From assembly GCF_000512585.2 (NCBI RefSeq), contig NC_089241.1, positions 620,001 to 684,000 on the forward strand: 64,000 nucleotides of DNA. The letters are read 5' to 3'. Shown in pieces: positions 49,241-60,700 of the stretch. Position 1 is the first letter of the stretch. The number at the start of each line of letters is the position of its first letter. Made by a program: the position numbers and the translations under genes. This DNA is from Kwoniella bestiolae CBS 10118 (Eukaryota; Basidiomycota; Tremellomycetes; Tremellales; Cryptococcaceae). A model generated the notes under the pieces. It did no database searches, was not told where the DNA came from, and saw only the letters and a program-made list of their open reading frames with translations.

Positions 49241-50342
49241 CATGGTGAGTACCAACCCGTCTTCCGTCTTCCGTCTTTCGTCAATTTCAAACTCCTTGAC
49301 TAACGCACTCGCCTCGACGCAGGGACCGGCACCTCGTATGTTGTTCAAGATAACGGTGTTAGGAGATGGAGGTGTAGGCAAGACAGCTCTGACTGTGCAG
49401 GTGAGTCTGATTTTTTCTGGACTAAGCGTGGACTCGCTTACACCTATCGGCTTTGATATGACAGTTCACGATGTCTTCGTTTGTAGAGGTGAGTCCGAAA
49501 CCGGTCACACGAAATAACTCAGATGATCACTCGCTGACACTCAATCATACGTAGACATACGACCCGACGATAGAAGATTGTTATAGGAAACAATGGGTGG
49601 TGGATGATCAGCCGTGTTTGCTGGAAGTGCTGGATACAGCCGGACAGGGTGGGTTGTGCTTCTTTCAGACGTTGTCCATCGGAGTGCAAAGTGCATAGCT
49701 GATTTCGCGGACGTTGGTCGATCATAGAGGAATACACAGCATTGCGAGATCAGTGGATTCGGTGAGTTGACATTATCATCAACCCTTTCACAGCTCCCCT
49801 CAACGTACAGGCCCCGCGCATCTAGACTCGTCTGGGCACCTACGAGTCCTCGTGAATCTTGCTGATATTCCCCCAATCCCAGCGACGGCGAAGGCTTCCT
49901 AATAGTCTACTCCATAACCTCCCGCGCAACGTTCGAGCGCATCGAACGTATCGTCGAGCGTGTTCTAAGAGTGAAGGACGAGAACCACGCCTCCCCCTAT
50001 TCGCACCATTACCCCCAATCCCACCCCTACGGCTCGTCGCAGTATCCCCAATCCCCCGCGGGAGGCAAGAGAATACCGATAGTGATAGTTGGAAACAAGA
50101 AGGACCAATATCACTCAAGAGAGGTATCTACCGACGAGGGGAGTAATTTGGCGAGATCGCTGGGATGCGATTTCTACGAGGCATCGGCGAAGACTAATTC
50201 CAACGTGGAGAATGCATTTAAGAGCTTGGTGAGGCAGATTAAGATTAATAAGCGTGGTGGACCAGCTGGGGTGCAGGATAACTATGGAGGTGGAGGGATG
50301 GGGGGAGGGAGGAAGAAGAAGCAGAAGTGTGTTGTGTTGTAG
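49241..50342 (+). CDS. RAS2: Ras GTPase, Ras2-like
   Basis: Membrane-bound GTPase in growth and mating signalling. The first coding exon is only the ATG (49241-49243); the next gives [26 protein letters not shown] (P-loop GDGGVGKT), then [22 protein letters not shown] (effector loop), [10 protein letters not shown] and [10 protein letters not shown] (switch II), [23 protein letters not shown] (NKxD), FYEASAKTN. It ends in a basic stretch KKKQKCVVL: a CAAX box ending in Leu, which predicts geranylgeranylation rather than farnesylation. Unusual: an insertion of about 25 residues rich in Ser, His, Tyr, Pro and Gln between helix 3 and beta 5 ([18 protein letters not shown]..). The wording [15 protein letters not shown] and the insertion match what I know of basidiomycete Ras2 rather than Ras1. 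Confidence 0.87.
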
Positions 50343-51004
50343 TTCTGGTGGATATACTTGGGTAAAAGGGATGGGATAGGATGGTGAGATGGTAGTTGGA
50401 TGACGATGGTAGATGAGATATATATGTAGGTCAGTACGAGGGTAGATTGATAGGTGATAGATGGGATTCAGATACGATCGATGGTCTAGTGGAGGGGAGG
50501 GGTGTATTGTACTACTACCACGATATCTATGATCTTGGTTTACTGTCGTCGGAGTAGTACTGTGACTGTGCATAGTCATCATATTCATGTGGTTTATACC
50601 TTTTACTTTCACCTTTGATACCTACTTGTTACGCTTCTCTCTTAGATCCGCACATACATCAGTTCATATTTTGGGCATATGTGTTCAGCATGTACTCGAT
50701 TTTGAAATTGAAAGAAATCAAGACAATACAGGATCAAGTAATACGAGGACGATATAATCCTTAATGGTATTACTCTATGACCCATGGAAATCTGGATCAT
50801 GAACATGAACATGAATCACAGATATACATAACTTGTAGTAAACCTAAACAATATCAGAATAATCAAATTAAAAAGACCTTATATATCGAACCACCAAAAC
50901 ACCCCATCTTCATCATTATCTTGGAACCAGACCAGATAACCCCAATTAACTATTCTGTATATTTTATCTATAAACCCAATTCAATCCAATGAGAACATCC
51001 AGAC
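50343..51004. other. Convergent 3' region of Ras and the DUF3602 gene
   Basis: AT-rich, with terminators of two genes ending tail to tail. No gene seen; the short frame near 50777-50992 has the composition of AT-rich noncoding DNA. Confidence 0.4.
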
Positions 51005-53235
51005 CTAGTCATTCCTCCTACCATCCACGCTCTTCTCTCTACCAGTAGCTCTACTGATACTTCGAAGCACATTCCCTATCACCCCGCCCTTATGCCCATC
51101 TGAACTTCTGCCTCTACCCCTATCCCCGTCAGGTGCGGGGGAGTGCTCCTTGTGAGGTGGGATCATGTTACCTGCGCCGCTGTTCACATCCCGTCAAGTT
51201 AGTGAAAAGGAACTTGTGAGATCCAAGCCAACCCCTACTCACCCTCTACCGGTATTGACGTAGTGTTGCTTATCGTGAGCGTGTACCCTCGCATGAGCTT
51301 CTCTCTCTTCCAGGGACAGGTTCGCCAAGTCTGGATCCGCATGGGTGGGGTCGTGAGTGTGGAGATTGCCCGCTCCGCCTTTACCGCTTGTGTAGCTGTG
51401 AACCACACCAAATGGGATCAGCCCACTACCATGTGCATATGGAAACCAGAACAAATGTCTTGCATTTGGTTCAAGAAAGAGATCAAGGTGAGAAGGGATT
51501 GACATCAACACTCACGGTTGATTAGCCTCCCCAGCCTGATGTCTAGCAATAACCTCCTCCTCGTACTTCCTCCTCGCATCTTCTTTCTCAAGGTCCAAAG
51601 AGTTCTTCCCCTCTTCCAAAATATTACCGAACCCTCCTCTCCCCGTCCCATGGACCCTGTGACTGACCGTGGGTGCCAAGCTGGAAGAATCATCTTTACC
51701 CGCGATGCTCGCTCCTCCTCTGACTGCAGATCGCGATCTAGATTTGGATCGTTCAATATTTCCTGCTCCGCCTCGTCCAGTCGAGAAACCACCTTCGACG
51801 GCTTGTCGACCCCTTCGCTCGGCGATCATCTTCTCTTGGAGGAGGGCTTCTTGCGCGTCTTGTTTCTCTTGTTCGCGGGTGCGGGAGCGAGAGGTAGAGC
51901 GGTGGATGTTCCCTGCGCCGCCTCGGCCGGAGTGGGTGATCTGGGAGTTGGGAAGGGTTAGTTTTGTAAGGATATGAGGGAGGACGATGGTAGGGGATAT
52001 AACAGATGTGAAGACAGGACTATTTGCGTTCTTCATGGATTGGAAAGAGTGATGATTAGATGCAAAATGGACTTACCTTCTCATCGACTGGATGAGGGGA
52101 TAATTCCCTGCCCCTCTCCACACCAGGTTGAGCATCGAAGTCTTGTCCCCTAGTGGGCGACTTCATGAGATTCCCTGCACCACCTCTTCCGGTCGAGTAC
52201 TGCGGTGTGACATGGGGGTTATCAGTAGGCATGACAAGGTGACGTGAGAAAGTATGGACGACGAGCAACTCACAATTGCCCTTCCGGGTCTTTCGTCAGC
52301 CATGGACATGGTTGCTGCTGTGTGTTGAGGTGTCTGATCAGTATTGGAAGTATGATCTATACGATACACACTGAGTATGATGGATGTTCAATGATAGCGA
52401 ATAGAGGATGAGATGAGTGGCAATGAGCGAGTAGAAATGAAAGATGAAAGATGAGGATGATCAATGGAACGAAGCAGGTGCAGAGCCGGTTAAAGTGGGA
52501 AATAGGGGTTAATGCACTACCAATGGAGATGGAAATGAAATGACGTTATACGTAAACAATTCCTCATACAGATAAATTCATCCAATCGTATCAACCCTTC
52601 TTTCTTCCTTCTTTCGTACTCCCCCACCTGTATGCATCTCACGCATCGAGGCATTGCCAAGAGCATCGTCGCACCCCCTTACCCATCAAATCATGTTCCC
52701 AAAACCGAAAAAAGTAATGTGTCATAATCCTTATCACACCCCAAAGCCACATGGCTTTCCCTCTTTGTTCTGGTTGGTCCGACGATTCCCACCAATCCTT
52801 TCCAAAGATAAGAGTTACAAATGACAAACGAGAGTTGGGACCCATCAAAAACAGAGATAAGGCGATCCTTCCCTTCTTTCCCTTTCTTCCAGCCCAGATC
52901 TCGGGCGAACCCGTGAGATCATGACGAGTAGATGAATAAATGAATAAACGCCTTGGCTTGACATCCCAACCAATAAAATCTTCACGATAAGGACCCACCC
53001 CTATGAACCAAACATCACACATCACATGTAAAGGGTTGAATGACTAACCAGTACCGAAACTCTGTCTTCTCCCTCCAGCACCAGCCAATCCTGAACCCGA
53101 ATGGGCATCCCGATTAGGGCTCAACGCCCTGCTCATCTTTTCTCTGAATGTAGAAAATGTCGATGAGCCTACGGTGGGCGATTCGCTGGGATGTCGTTCT
53201 AACGCCGGTGGAGGTGCCGTTGATGTCGTTGTCAT
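51005..53235 (-). CDS. DUF3602 / Par32-like protein with repeated GRGGAGN motifs
   Basis: Intrinsically disordered protein with six copies of [ST]-G-[RK]-G-G-[AF]-G-N: YSTGRGGAGNL, THSGRGGAGNI, FSTGRGGAGNI, HGTGRGGFGNI, YTSGKGGAGNL and NTGRGGAGNM. This repeat defines DUF3602. In yeast Par32 (Amu1) binds and inhibits the ammonium transporters Mep1 and Mep3 under control of TORC1 and Npr1. Between the repeats are RS-like stretches (RSTSRSRTREQE, RSKSRSRSAVRGG) and a coiled, charged segment. Exons begin at or within repeats. The likely start is either 53235 (MTTTSTAPPPALERH, spliced over an intron of about 730 nt) or 52309 (MSMADERPGRAI) in the next exon; the frames are compatible. It lies just downstream of the ammonium transporter on the same strand. 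Confidence 0.82.
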
Positions 53236-53818
53236 CTCGCTTGTATATGTTTGACTTTGGTGATGATATGGCTTCAGGTGACGATGAAGATAGCTATGGC
53301 TATGGTTATGGTTGAGGACTGTTGAAGATACATGCATGCATGCAGCTTCTCCTGTTCATATCCACCTCGCAATGTTTTCACTTTTCACCTTGCCAAGTCG
53401 CTTAGTGGTCATATGACCCTTAAAACTCCCATGGGGCTACAACCGGGTCACCCTTCCGATACTGCACTTTGGATGTGGCACTTGGACAGTTAAAATTAAT
53501 TCTTATGGATATGACATGCTCTGTTCACTTGTCCACATACGATACTATATGCATCCATATCTGTTCCTCCTCAGACTACGATATCATCTTGAAAGGAAAT
53601 CAAACAAAGACCTGAAACCTCAATCACTCTATAACAAAAATCAAAGATTATACTTGAGAAAAGACGAACATTATATAAATGTAAATGTAAAGAGAATAAA
53701 TAACTAGAGAGACGACCTTTACAAAGAAGGATCTTGAGCCTTTTTCCCAGACGTCACTAAAACTGCTTGATCATCCACATCGTGCGGTACGATCATTTTG
53801 TCATCGCACAACCCTCCC
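53236..53818. other. Gap between the ammonium transporter and the DUF3602 gene
   Basis: About 0.6 kb. Holds the transporter 3' UTR and the DUF3602 promoter. A TGCATGCATGCATGC-type run sits at 53330-53343. No gene seen. Confidence 0.4.
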
Positions 53819-55763
53819 CTACACATCAACCCGTCCTCCTCCTGCAGCAGCGTTCCCAACGTGAGGAACCTTCTCGTGCGAGTATTCACCATCATGTCCC
53901 GATACAGGCGTGTGAGGTCCGTCGGCGACGACATCACCAGAGGTGAGTGCGGGTTTGGAGTCGATTCGGTGGAGTCTCAATTCCGGGTCGGTACCGACAT
54001 AGTCGTAAGCGAATTCACCAAGGTAGGCATCATCGATACCGACGATCTCAGCTTCCTCGCTGGCTCGGAGTCGGAGTCCAGGGATGAAGTGCAGGATCCA
54101 GCAGATGATCGTGGTCATGACGAGGGAGTAGGCGAAACCTGAAAGTGAGAAACGCGAGTCAGCGAGGTGGTCCGTGGCGGGAGGGTGGTTTGACCGCAAC
54201 TGCATCCAGCTGGGTTTTTGGCCATTTTCCGAGGTTTTTCCGGCAAGTGCCACAAAACTTTCTTCACCATTTTTTCGACTCTCTGCACCATTTCTCGACC
54301 ATTTCTTCGTCAATTTGCATGAAAAAACTCACCAGAGACCATATCCGCAATCTGGTAGCCAAGCTGAATGTAATTATGGTCAAACCAACCACCGGGAATC
54401 TCTGTAATTCCATCGAATCCAGCGACGGAAGCTTGGGCGAAAAGTCCAGTCATGACACATCCGACCATACCACCGATACCGTGAGAAGCGAAGACATCCA
54501 AAGTCTCGTCGACCCTGAGAAGGAACTTGAGTTTGGTGGCGAAGTTACAAGCTACACCAGCTACGAAACCGATAGCGACGGCAGCGGGAGCACCGACGAA
54601 ACCAGCAGCAGGGGTGATACCGACCAAACCTGAGATGGCACCTGAGCAGAAACCGACGGCCGAGAATTTTCGCTCGAGTCTCCAATCGAGTAACATCCAG
54701 GTGATACCGCCGACAGAGGCAGCGAGGTTGGTGACGATACAAGCTTGGACGGCTCTGAGGTTGGCGGAAAGGGCGGAACCACCGTTGAAACCGAACCATC
54801 CGAACCAGAGGAAGACCGTACCGAGGATGACGAAAGCGGTGTTGTGGGGCTTGTAAGCTAGTCGCTCGGTACCGTATCCTCTTCGTTTACCGAGGTAGAT
54901 CGCAATAGCCAAGGAGGCGGTACCGGATGAGATGTGGACGGGGGTACCTCCAGCGAAATCCAGACCACCCATGATGAAGGACCATCCGTTGGGGTTCCAG
55001 GTCCAGTTGGCAATGGGGCAGTAGACGAGGGTCAACCAGCAGAAGAGGAAGACCATGACGGGTCCGATCTTGGATCGTTCGGCGAAACCACCAATGGCGA
55101 GAACACCGGTAATAAGCTGTGTACAGGATAAAGGAGGGTCAGTACGAGGTGTGGTGGGTCTATGCGGTTGACTTACACAGAACATGCATTGGTAGACGCA
55201 GAAAAGCAATGCTGGGATTCTACTTGATCCAGCGGATGGGTCGGCAAGTACGCCCTTGAGACAGAAGTATCGCAAATCACCGATGAATCTAGCGTGGAAG
55301 ATACAGTTAGTGCCTGATTGGGTACGTATGAGATAGCAGATCTGGTAGATGACTCACTTTGAGCCAGTATCAGAGAAAGCCAGAGAGTAACCTGTATGCA
55401 TGAGAAAATTTAGTGATTTGGCACATTACATGGCAAGGTTGTCGTTACTCACCCCAGAAGAACCATTGGAATGAACCGACAGCGATACCAGCGACCGATA
55501 GGAAGATCATAGATAAAGCGTTCTTTCTCCTTAAAAGACCGGAATAGAACAATCCGACACCTGGTATCATCAACCACACTAAGGCCGTGGATGCGAGGAC
55601 TAAAAGTGGGCATATAATCAGCTTTAGAACTCGCTTATCAACTGCATGATGGAGATATCGACTCACCCCATGCCATATCACCCAAGTTGTAGATGTATGG
55701 TGTACCATCGTCAGCGTAATAAAGGACATCCTGAGATGTCTCCACGTAGGTCGCGTTGACCAT
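53819..55763 (-). CDS. Ammonium transporter (Amt/Mep family)
   Basis: Eleven-helix channel for ammonium uptake and, in some fungi, sensing. Exon 1: MVNATYVETSQDVLYYADDG; later VLASTALVWLMIPGVGLFYSGLLRRKNALSMIFLS (GLFYSGL signature), GSFQWFFWG, YSLAFSDTGS, then TWNPNGWSF, LDFAGGTPVHISSGTASLAIAIYLGKR (first pore His, DFAGG.VVH-type motif), TWMLLDWRLE, GFVGAPAAVAIGFVAGVACNFA, and DVFASHGIGGMVGCVMTGLFA (second pore His). GGWFDHNYIQLGYQIADM precedes a 194-nt intron (54332-54139), and FAYSLVMTTIICWILHFIPGL is the last helix. The tail is acidic and Ser/Thr-rich. Both pore histidines are present, so it should conduct. The intron is about three times the usual length and carries an inverted copy of part of the preceding exon. 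Confidence 0.94.
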
Positions 55764-57755
55764 GTTTGCGATGTGTTATGAGGTAGTGTGTGACGCGAAG
55801 ATGAAAGCGATGTTGATTGATAGAGCTGACGAGATAAGGGATATTGTCGTTGGTATTCGTTGTTGATGATATGAGCTAACCGGTGTCGTGTTGACAACTG
55901 GTGTTCAGAAGCTTCTAGTTCTGAGCCTTAATTATATATAAGTTAGGTTGCAAGAAAGAAAATAAAAGAAAGAGAAAGGAGAAAAAGATGGAAATGGTTG
56001 GTTGATAGGTGTGTTCGTTCGTGTATATAGATAAGAAAGGAAGGGGGGAGTGTTATTTGCAGTGTTACCTCGTGTGAGATGGTTCAACGGGAATAGGAAT
56101 AGGGAATAGGAACGGGGTAAATCGGACCAATCAATTATTGATGTACCACTCTACTCGAATCGAGATCAGAGATAAAGATCCTCGATGGTGAGTGAGACAG
56201 GCAAGAGAGCCAAGCAGGAGCAGTGGGATCCGAGAAATGCATGAAACCCAAGAGAAACGCAAAGAATCATTTGATTGGTTGTTTACTCCAACCCAGAAAA
56301 TCCTTATCTATAACTCTTTTTTTCTTTTTGTTTTTCCAATAATCATAACTTTCGGGTAAAGCCATAAGCCATGACTCACAAACATCCCTCTCCCCTGCTT
56401 TTGCCTGGGCTCTCTCACTTGAAGTGAGCTCCCATCGTTCCCATTCTTTCCCAGTATGGAAACCCAGGTATTTGGAGTATGCCGTTGAGTACGTACAGTG
56501 GACGTATGATTCGCCAAGCCACTGCTTATCGTTGTGATCCAATTGGACAAACTCATAAAATCCTTATCTTTCGTTTACTTGCTATTCAAATGTTACCCTT
56601 TGCGGGTACCACCGGTTCACCGATTCGTCGGTCTTCTTTTTACCGCATCGAGACACTGCATGCTGAGAAATCGGTTGAACCGTAGGAAGAGGCAGAACGT
56701 GGCTACCACATGGTACTCATCCCGAAGATTACCCGAAGTCAACTTTGGTAAATCACGTCGAGCTTCAGCTTACATCGACAACATGGACAGTCAAGAATTC
56801 CTCTGCTTTCACCTGCTACAACACTTCACTCGACAATTATGCCTTAGACAGTCTCGCACAACACAGCATCCATTGCGTAACGCAGCACTGACAACATCAT
56901 CTACACAATTTAGTCCCGCTCAGATCACTAAGAGGACTTCCACCCTACGCTATTTTAGTGAGGAGATGAAACGACGCAATACCCTCTGTGTGTTTGTCAG
57001 GAATCACCGGTCATCCTGAACGGATCGTAACATCTCTTCCCCACTCACGCCAACATGTGAGATGATGTTTTTGACCACGTTCAGCGCTCGTGAATGTCTT
57101 GGGCTACCCATTCGATGGCACCGAGAGACCAGCATTCTTAGGCTGAACAAAGGTTGAACTGGTCCGGGGGGCATGTCAACGGAAATGATGGCTTTTCGTC
57201 CAGTCCACTAATAACACGGCTCGTGCATGGCTCCTCATGCATGTGATTGGGTCTTCCCTGTTCTTACTGTCCTCATTTGACTGAAAATTTAGTGTTCAAG
57301 GGTTCATTACAACGATCCAAGCGGACATCAAGGGGATACAACGTTTGTGATTGATGGATATCTGCTTGATCAGATGAAGAAGTATGCTCTCATATGAAAG
57401 ATCTCACCCCCTCGAACATCGGAAGGATGAGGGGTTGGGTTTGAATGAAGAAAAAGAGAAAGAGCTGTACCGAACAAGCTGAAAATTTTCTTTCCTCTTT
57501 ACTGATCTTGAATCATCAATAACCATCAATCCCCTTCTCGTCAACTCTATCATTTTACCTTCAACACCTCTTACACCCTCTCCTTCTCACACTATATACC
57601 CCCGCTTGGTTGACACGGTAACTACGCCGTCTGCCCTTCCCTGACGACCAGAACATCAAAATTCCCACTTCCTGTCTCTCTCTGCTCCCCTCTCCTGCGA
57701 CAAGAGATAAAATCAGCAGGGGAACCGTAACACCCCAGAAATCGGTCTACCAAAG
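55764..57755. other. Long interval between the transporter and the DENN gene
   Basis: About 2 kb. It holds the ammonium transporter promoter (GATA-type words GATAAG at about 56030 and GATAAAG at 56172 would suit nitrogen control by a GATA factor, but this is only a motif match), AGGAAT-like repeats at 56091-56112 and the pyrimidine-rich leader of the DENN gene from about 57480. A plus-strand open frame at 56534-57019 has no domain and low plausibility; I do not call it. Confidence 0.35.
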
Positions 57756-60700
57756 ATGGTCGCTCTCAATCTGACTTCCCTGGGCCGAACATCAGGTAAA
57801 AAGTTCCTTCCACCTTCCTCCTCTGAAGATGCACCCCCCGGTCTACCTCACAAACCCACCCATTTCCCTCAGACACCGTACCTGCAATCGAAACTTGAAG
57901 ACAACTCCCACTCATCTGTCAAAAGAGATCCATTCGCGAGGAACGACGGTCTACAACATTCCTCAATATACAATACTTTTGCTACTACTTCACCTACTAA
58001 TCAACAATCAAAACATACACAAGATCGAGATACGGGGGCTCATCGACACAAACGACAAGATTCAGAGTTCTCTCTGGATCGTCAAGTCGTAGATATCGTA
58101 GCGGATTACGTCAAGCCTGACCCGGACGAAAAACTTACCAACGCTACTAGAAAACCTTATAGGGAGCACAAGAACTCTGATTTCTTGTCCGCACCATTAT
58201 CGCCCGTTCCGTCCGAAAGACCCACGCCCAGTAGAGCCTCGTCATTCAACGATCAACTCTCATTACCCCCTTCACCACTCATTGCTCCATCTATCTCATC
58301 GCAAGAATCGTCAGGCCCACCCATAGGAGGTCTGCAACCTAAATTACCAAGTAACAACATGCGAGGAGCGAACATCCGAAGAGGTGGAAGTAAGACTTCC
58401 ACCAAGACCAGTAATGTACCGCATGCACCGGGGATGTTGGAGAGGATGGAAGAGCTAGATGAGCTCAAAGGGCTAAGGAACGATTCGATGCCTCATATCC
58501 TGAGTAGCTTCGATAGAACGTTCAATCAATCTGCTACTAGTGTGGGATCGAGGACTAAGGCAGACAAGATGTTGGGGATCGATTCGAATGCTAAGCTGGC
58601 TTCTTTGTATCTGGTATCTGGTCTAGGCAAGGTGAGTACATCGGGGAACGGACTTTGAGCCACGATCGTATCCTCGCTTTTATCCCTGACTATCAACCGT
58701 TGCACCAGGATCAATTCACTCGAAAACAGTGAATAAACTTACTGATCGATCTCTCCACTTCACAGTCCACCGCTCAATGGTCCTTCGCCGACTCCGATTC
58801 CTCCCGTGGCGTCCAGCCCCTCGAAGATTCAATGGGTCTGTTCTGGCGTCCAGAGATGCTGGGAAGCTCGTTCAGCGGTGAGAAGACTGATGAGGCCACT
58901 CGAGCTCGAAAAGACTCCAAATCCAGTACTTTCACCAACGGTCTGTCTAAAGATATCAGGGGAAAGTACGTCCCCGATGCTGGACCTGATGGACCGCAAA
59001 GACTGGTCTCGAAGACTATCAAGTTTGCTCATCCTCGTGATGGTGAGTCACTTTTCACTCTCATCTCAAACAAAACCTCGTGCTATCGGCTGACGATGAT
59101 GTTGTATATAGTCGAAGTCGTCAACTCAACTCTATCCCCACCCACAACCTGCCACGCCTTCACATTCACCATCCCTCGACACGACACCCTCGCTGCTATC
59201 GCCCGTACTCGACTCGACAGCGCTGTCTCCGGCGCACCCAACACATTCTCAATGCTATCTACGGTGGACGAACAAGGTAATCTAGACCCCGCACTACATC
59301 TCCAAGCAAGGGGGAATCCCAATGTCCGGAACTCCGCATCAGCCACTGAACTGACTTTCCACGGAGTGACATTGACGGTATGGACCCATGCCGATAGGGA
59401 CCGAGCGGTCCAATTGAAAAGTATCAAGATGCGTGCTGAGCGCGCCAAGCTGGGTCAAGGATCTTTGAACTCCATCAACCCGCTGGCACAGGCACAACGC
59501 AAGGGGTCGACTGCTCCCAGCGAGAATGGGAAGAAGGGAGGGACCAAGAGAGGTTCGCTCCAATATATGATGGGAAGGAACCAATCCGAGGGGGATATCG
59601 CGGGGACGAGCGAGACTGAAACGGGTATGAGCGATTCCGACCTAGAGGGACCACTTGGGAGAAGAGGGATCATCAGGAATACGATGAATAGCGATAGGTT
59701 GTCCACGGTCGATAGTGTTCCCGAGGATGCGGCTGCTGCTTATGACGAGGCGAGCGATATCTTCTGGATGCCTTATGCGATTACTTTGGGTGGGTGGTGT
59801 CCTGCTATGTTAGTCTGACATAGCTGACGAAATGACTTGTCTAGTCTCTCGATTCCCGATCTATGATTTCTTACAAGATTACCTTCGGCTCAGTGTGAGT
59901 TTGATCGACCCTTCATGAATCGTCACATGTCCTGATGTAGCTTATACCTCATCCGATATTCATATTTAGTGGGCACGATTCTCCAAAAATGCCAAAATCC
60001 ACATGACCCAAATCAACAGACTACTAAACTACGATCCGCCCAGACCGGGAGAACCGTTCAAATTGCCTGTAGGCGAGAAATCAGAAGATGAGGTGGTGGT
60101 TGAAGGACACATGCCAGGTGGTCTGATGGATTTCGATAAGGGTCTGATGAAAGTGGATTTCCAATTGTGGCCTTTGTTCCAGGCTGTCGAGCTGGACCAC
60201 ATTATCACTGCTGCTGAGGTGGGTCATCAAAACCTTCCTTCTATCTGGCTTGCAATGTGAAGCTGAAGAATATCGTATGACCTTTTCAGGTCGCCCTCTC
60301 TAATTCTGGAAGGATCATCTTCTGCTCGAAACACCCTGCGATGCTCAATGTCGCGGTCAGTACGCTCAAATACATTGTCGAGCTGAGAGGCTGGGACGGG
60401 ATTATTATGCCTATGATCCATGCTGTGAGTGGAAGATGCGATGAGGTAATGGGTTGTCATCGCTGATATCGGGCACAGCGAGACACTACTTTCGTTATTG
60501 AAGATCCTGGACCTTATATCATCGTGAGTTATACTAATCGTATTACCCAAGACTGCGTACTCAAGCATCCGTATGACTATAGGGTATGCCGACCGAATGT
60601 CGATACCTCCTCGTACCTCCTCCAGAAGCAGTCATCGTGGATATCGATACCAAGTGAGTCCACCAAACTTGGGGCCGAAGCTGACAATTAGCTCTCTATC

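Noticed and set aside
56534..57019. Open frame of 161 codons between the transporter and the DENN gene
   Set aside because: Arg/Thr/Ser-rich without repeats, helices or a known motif; no leader or splice structure.
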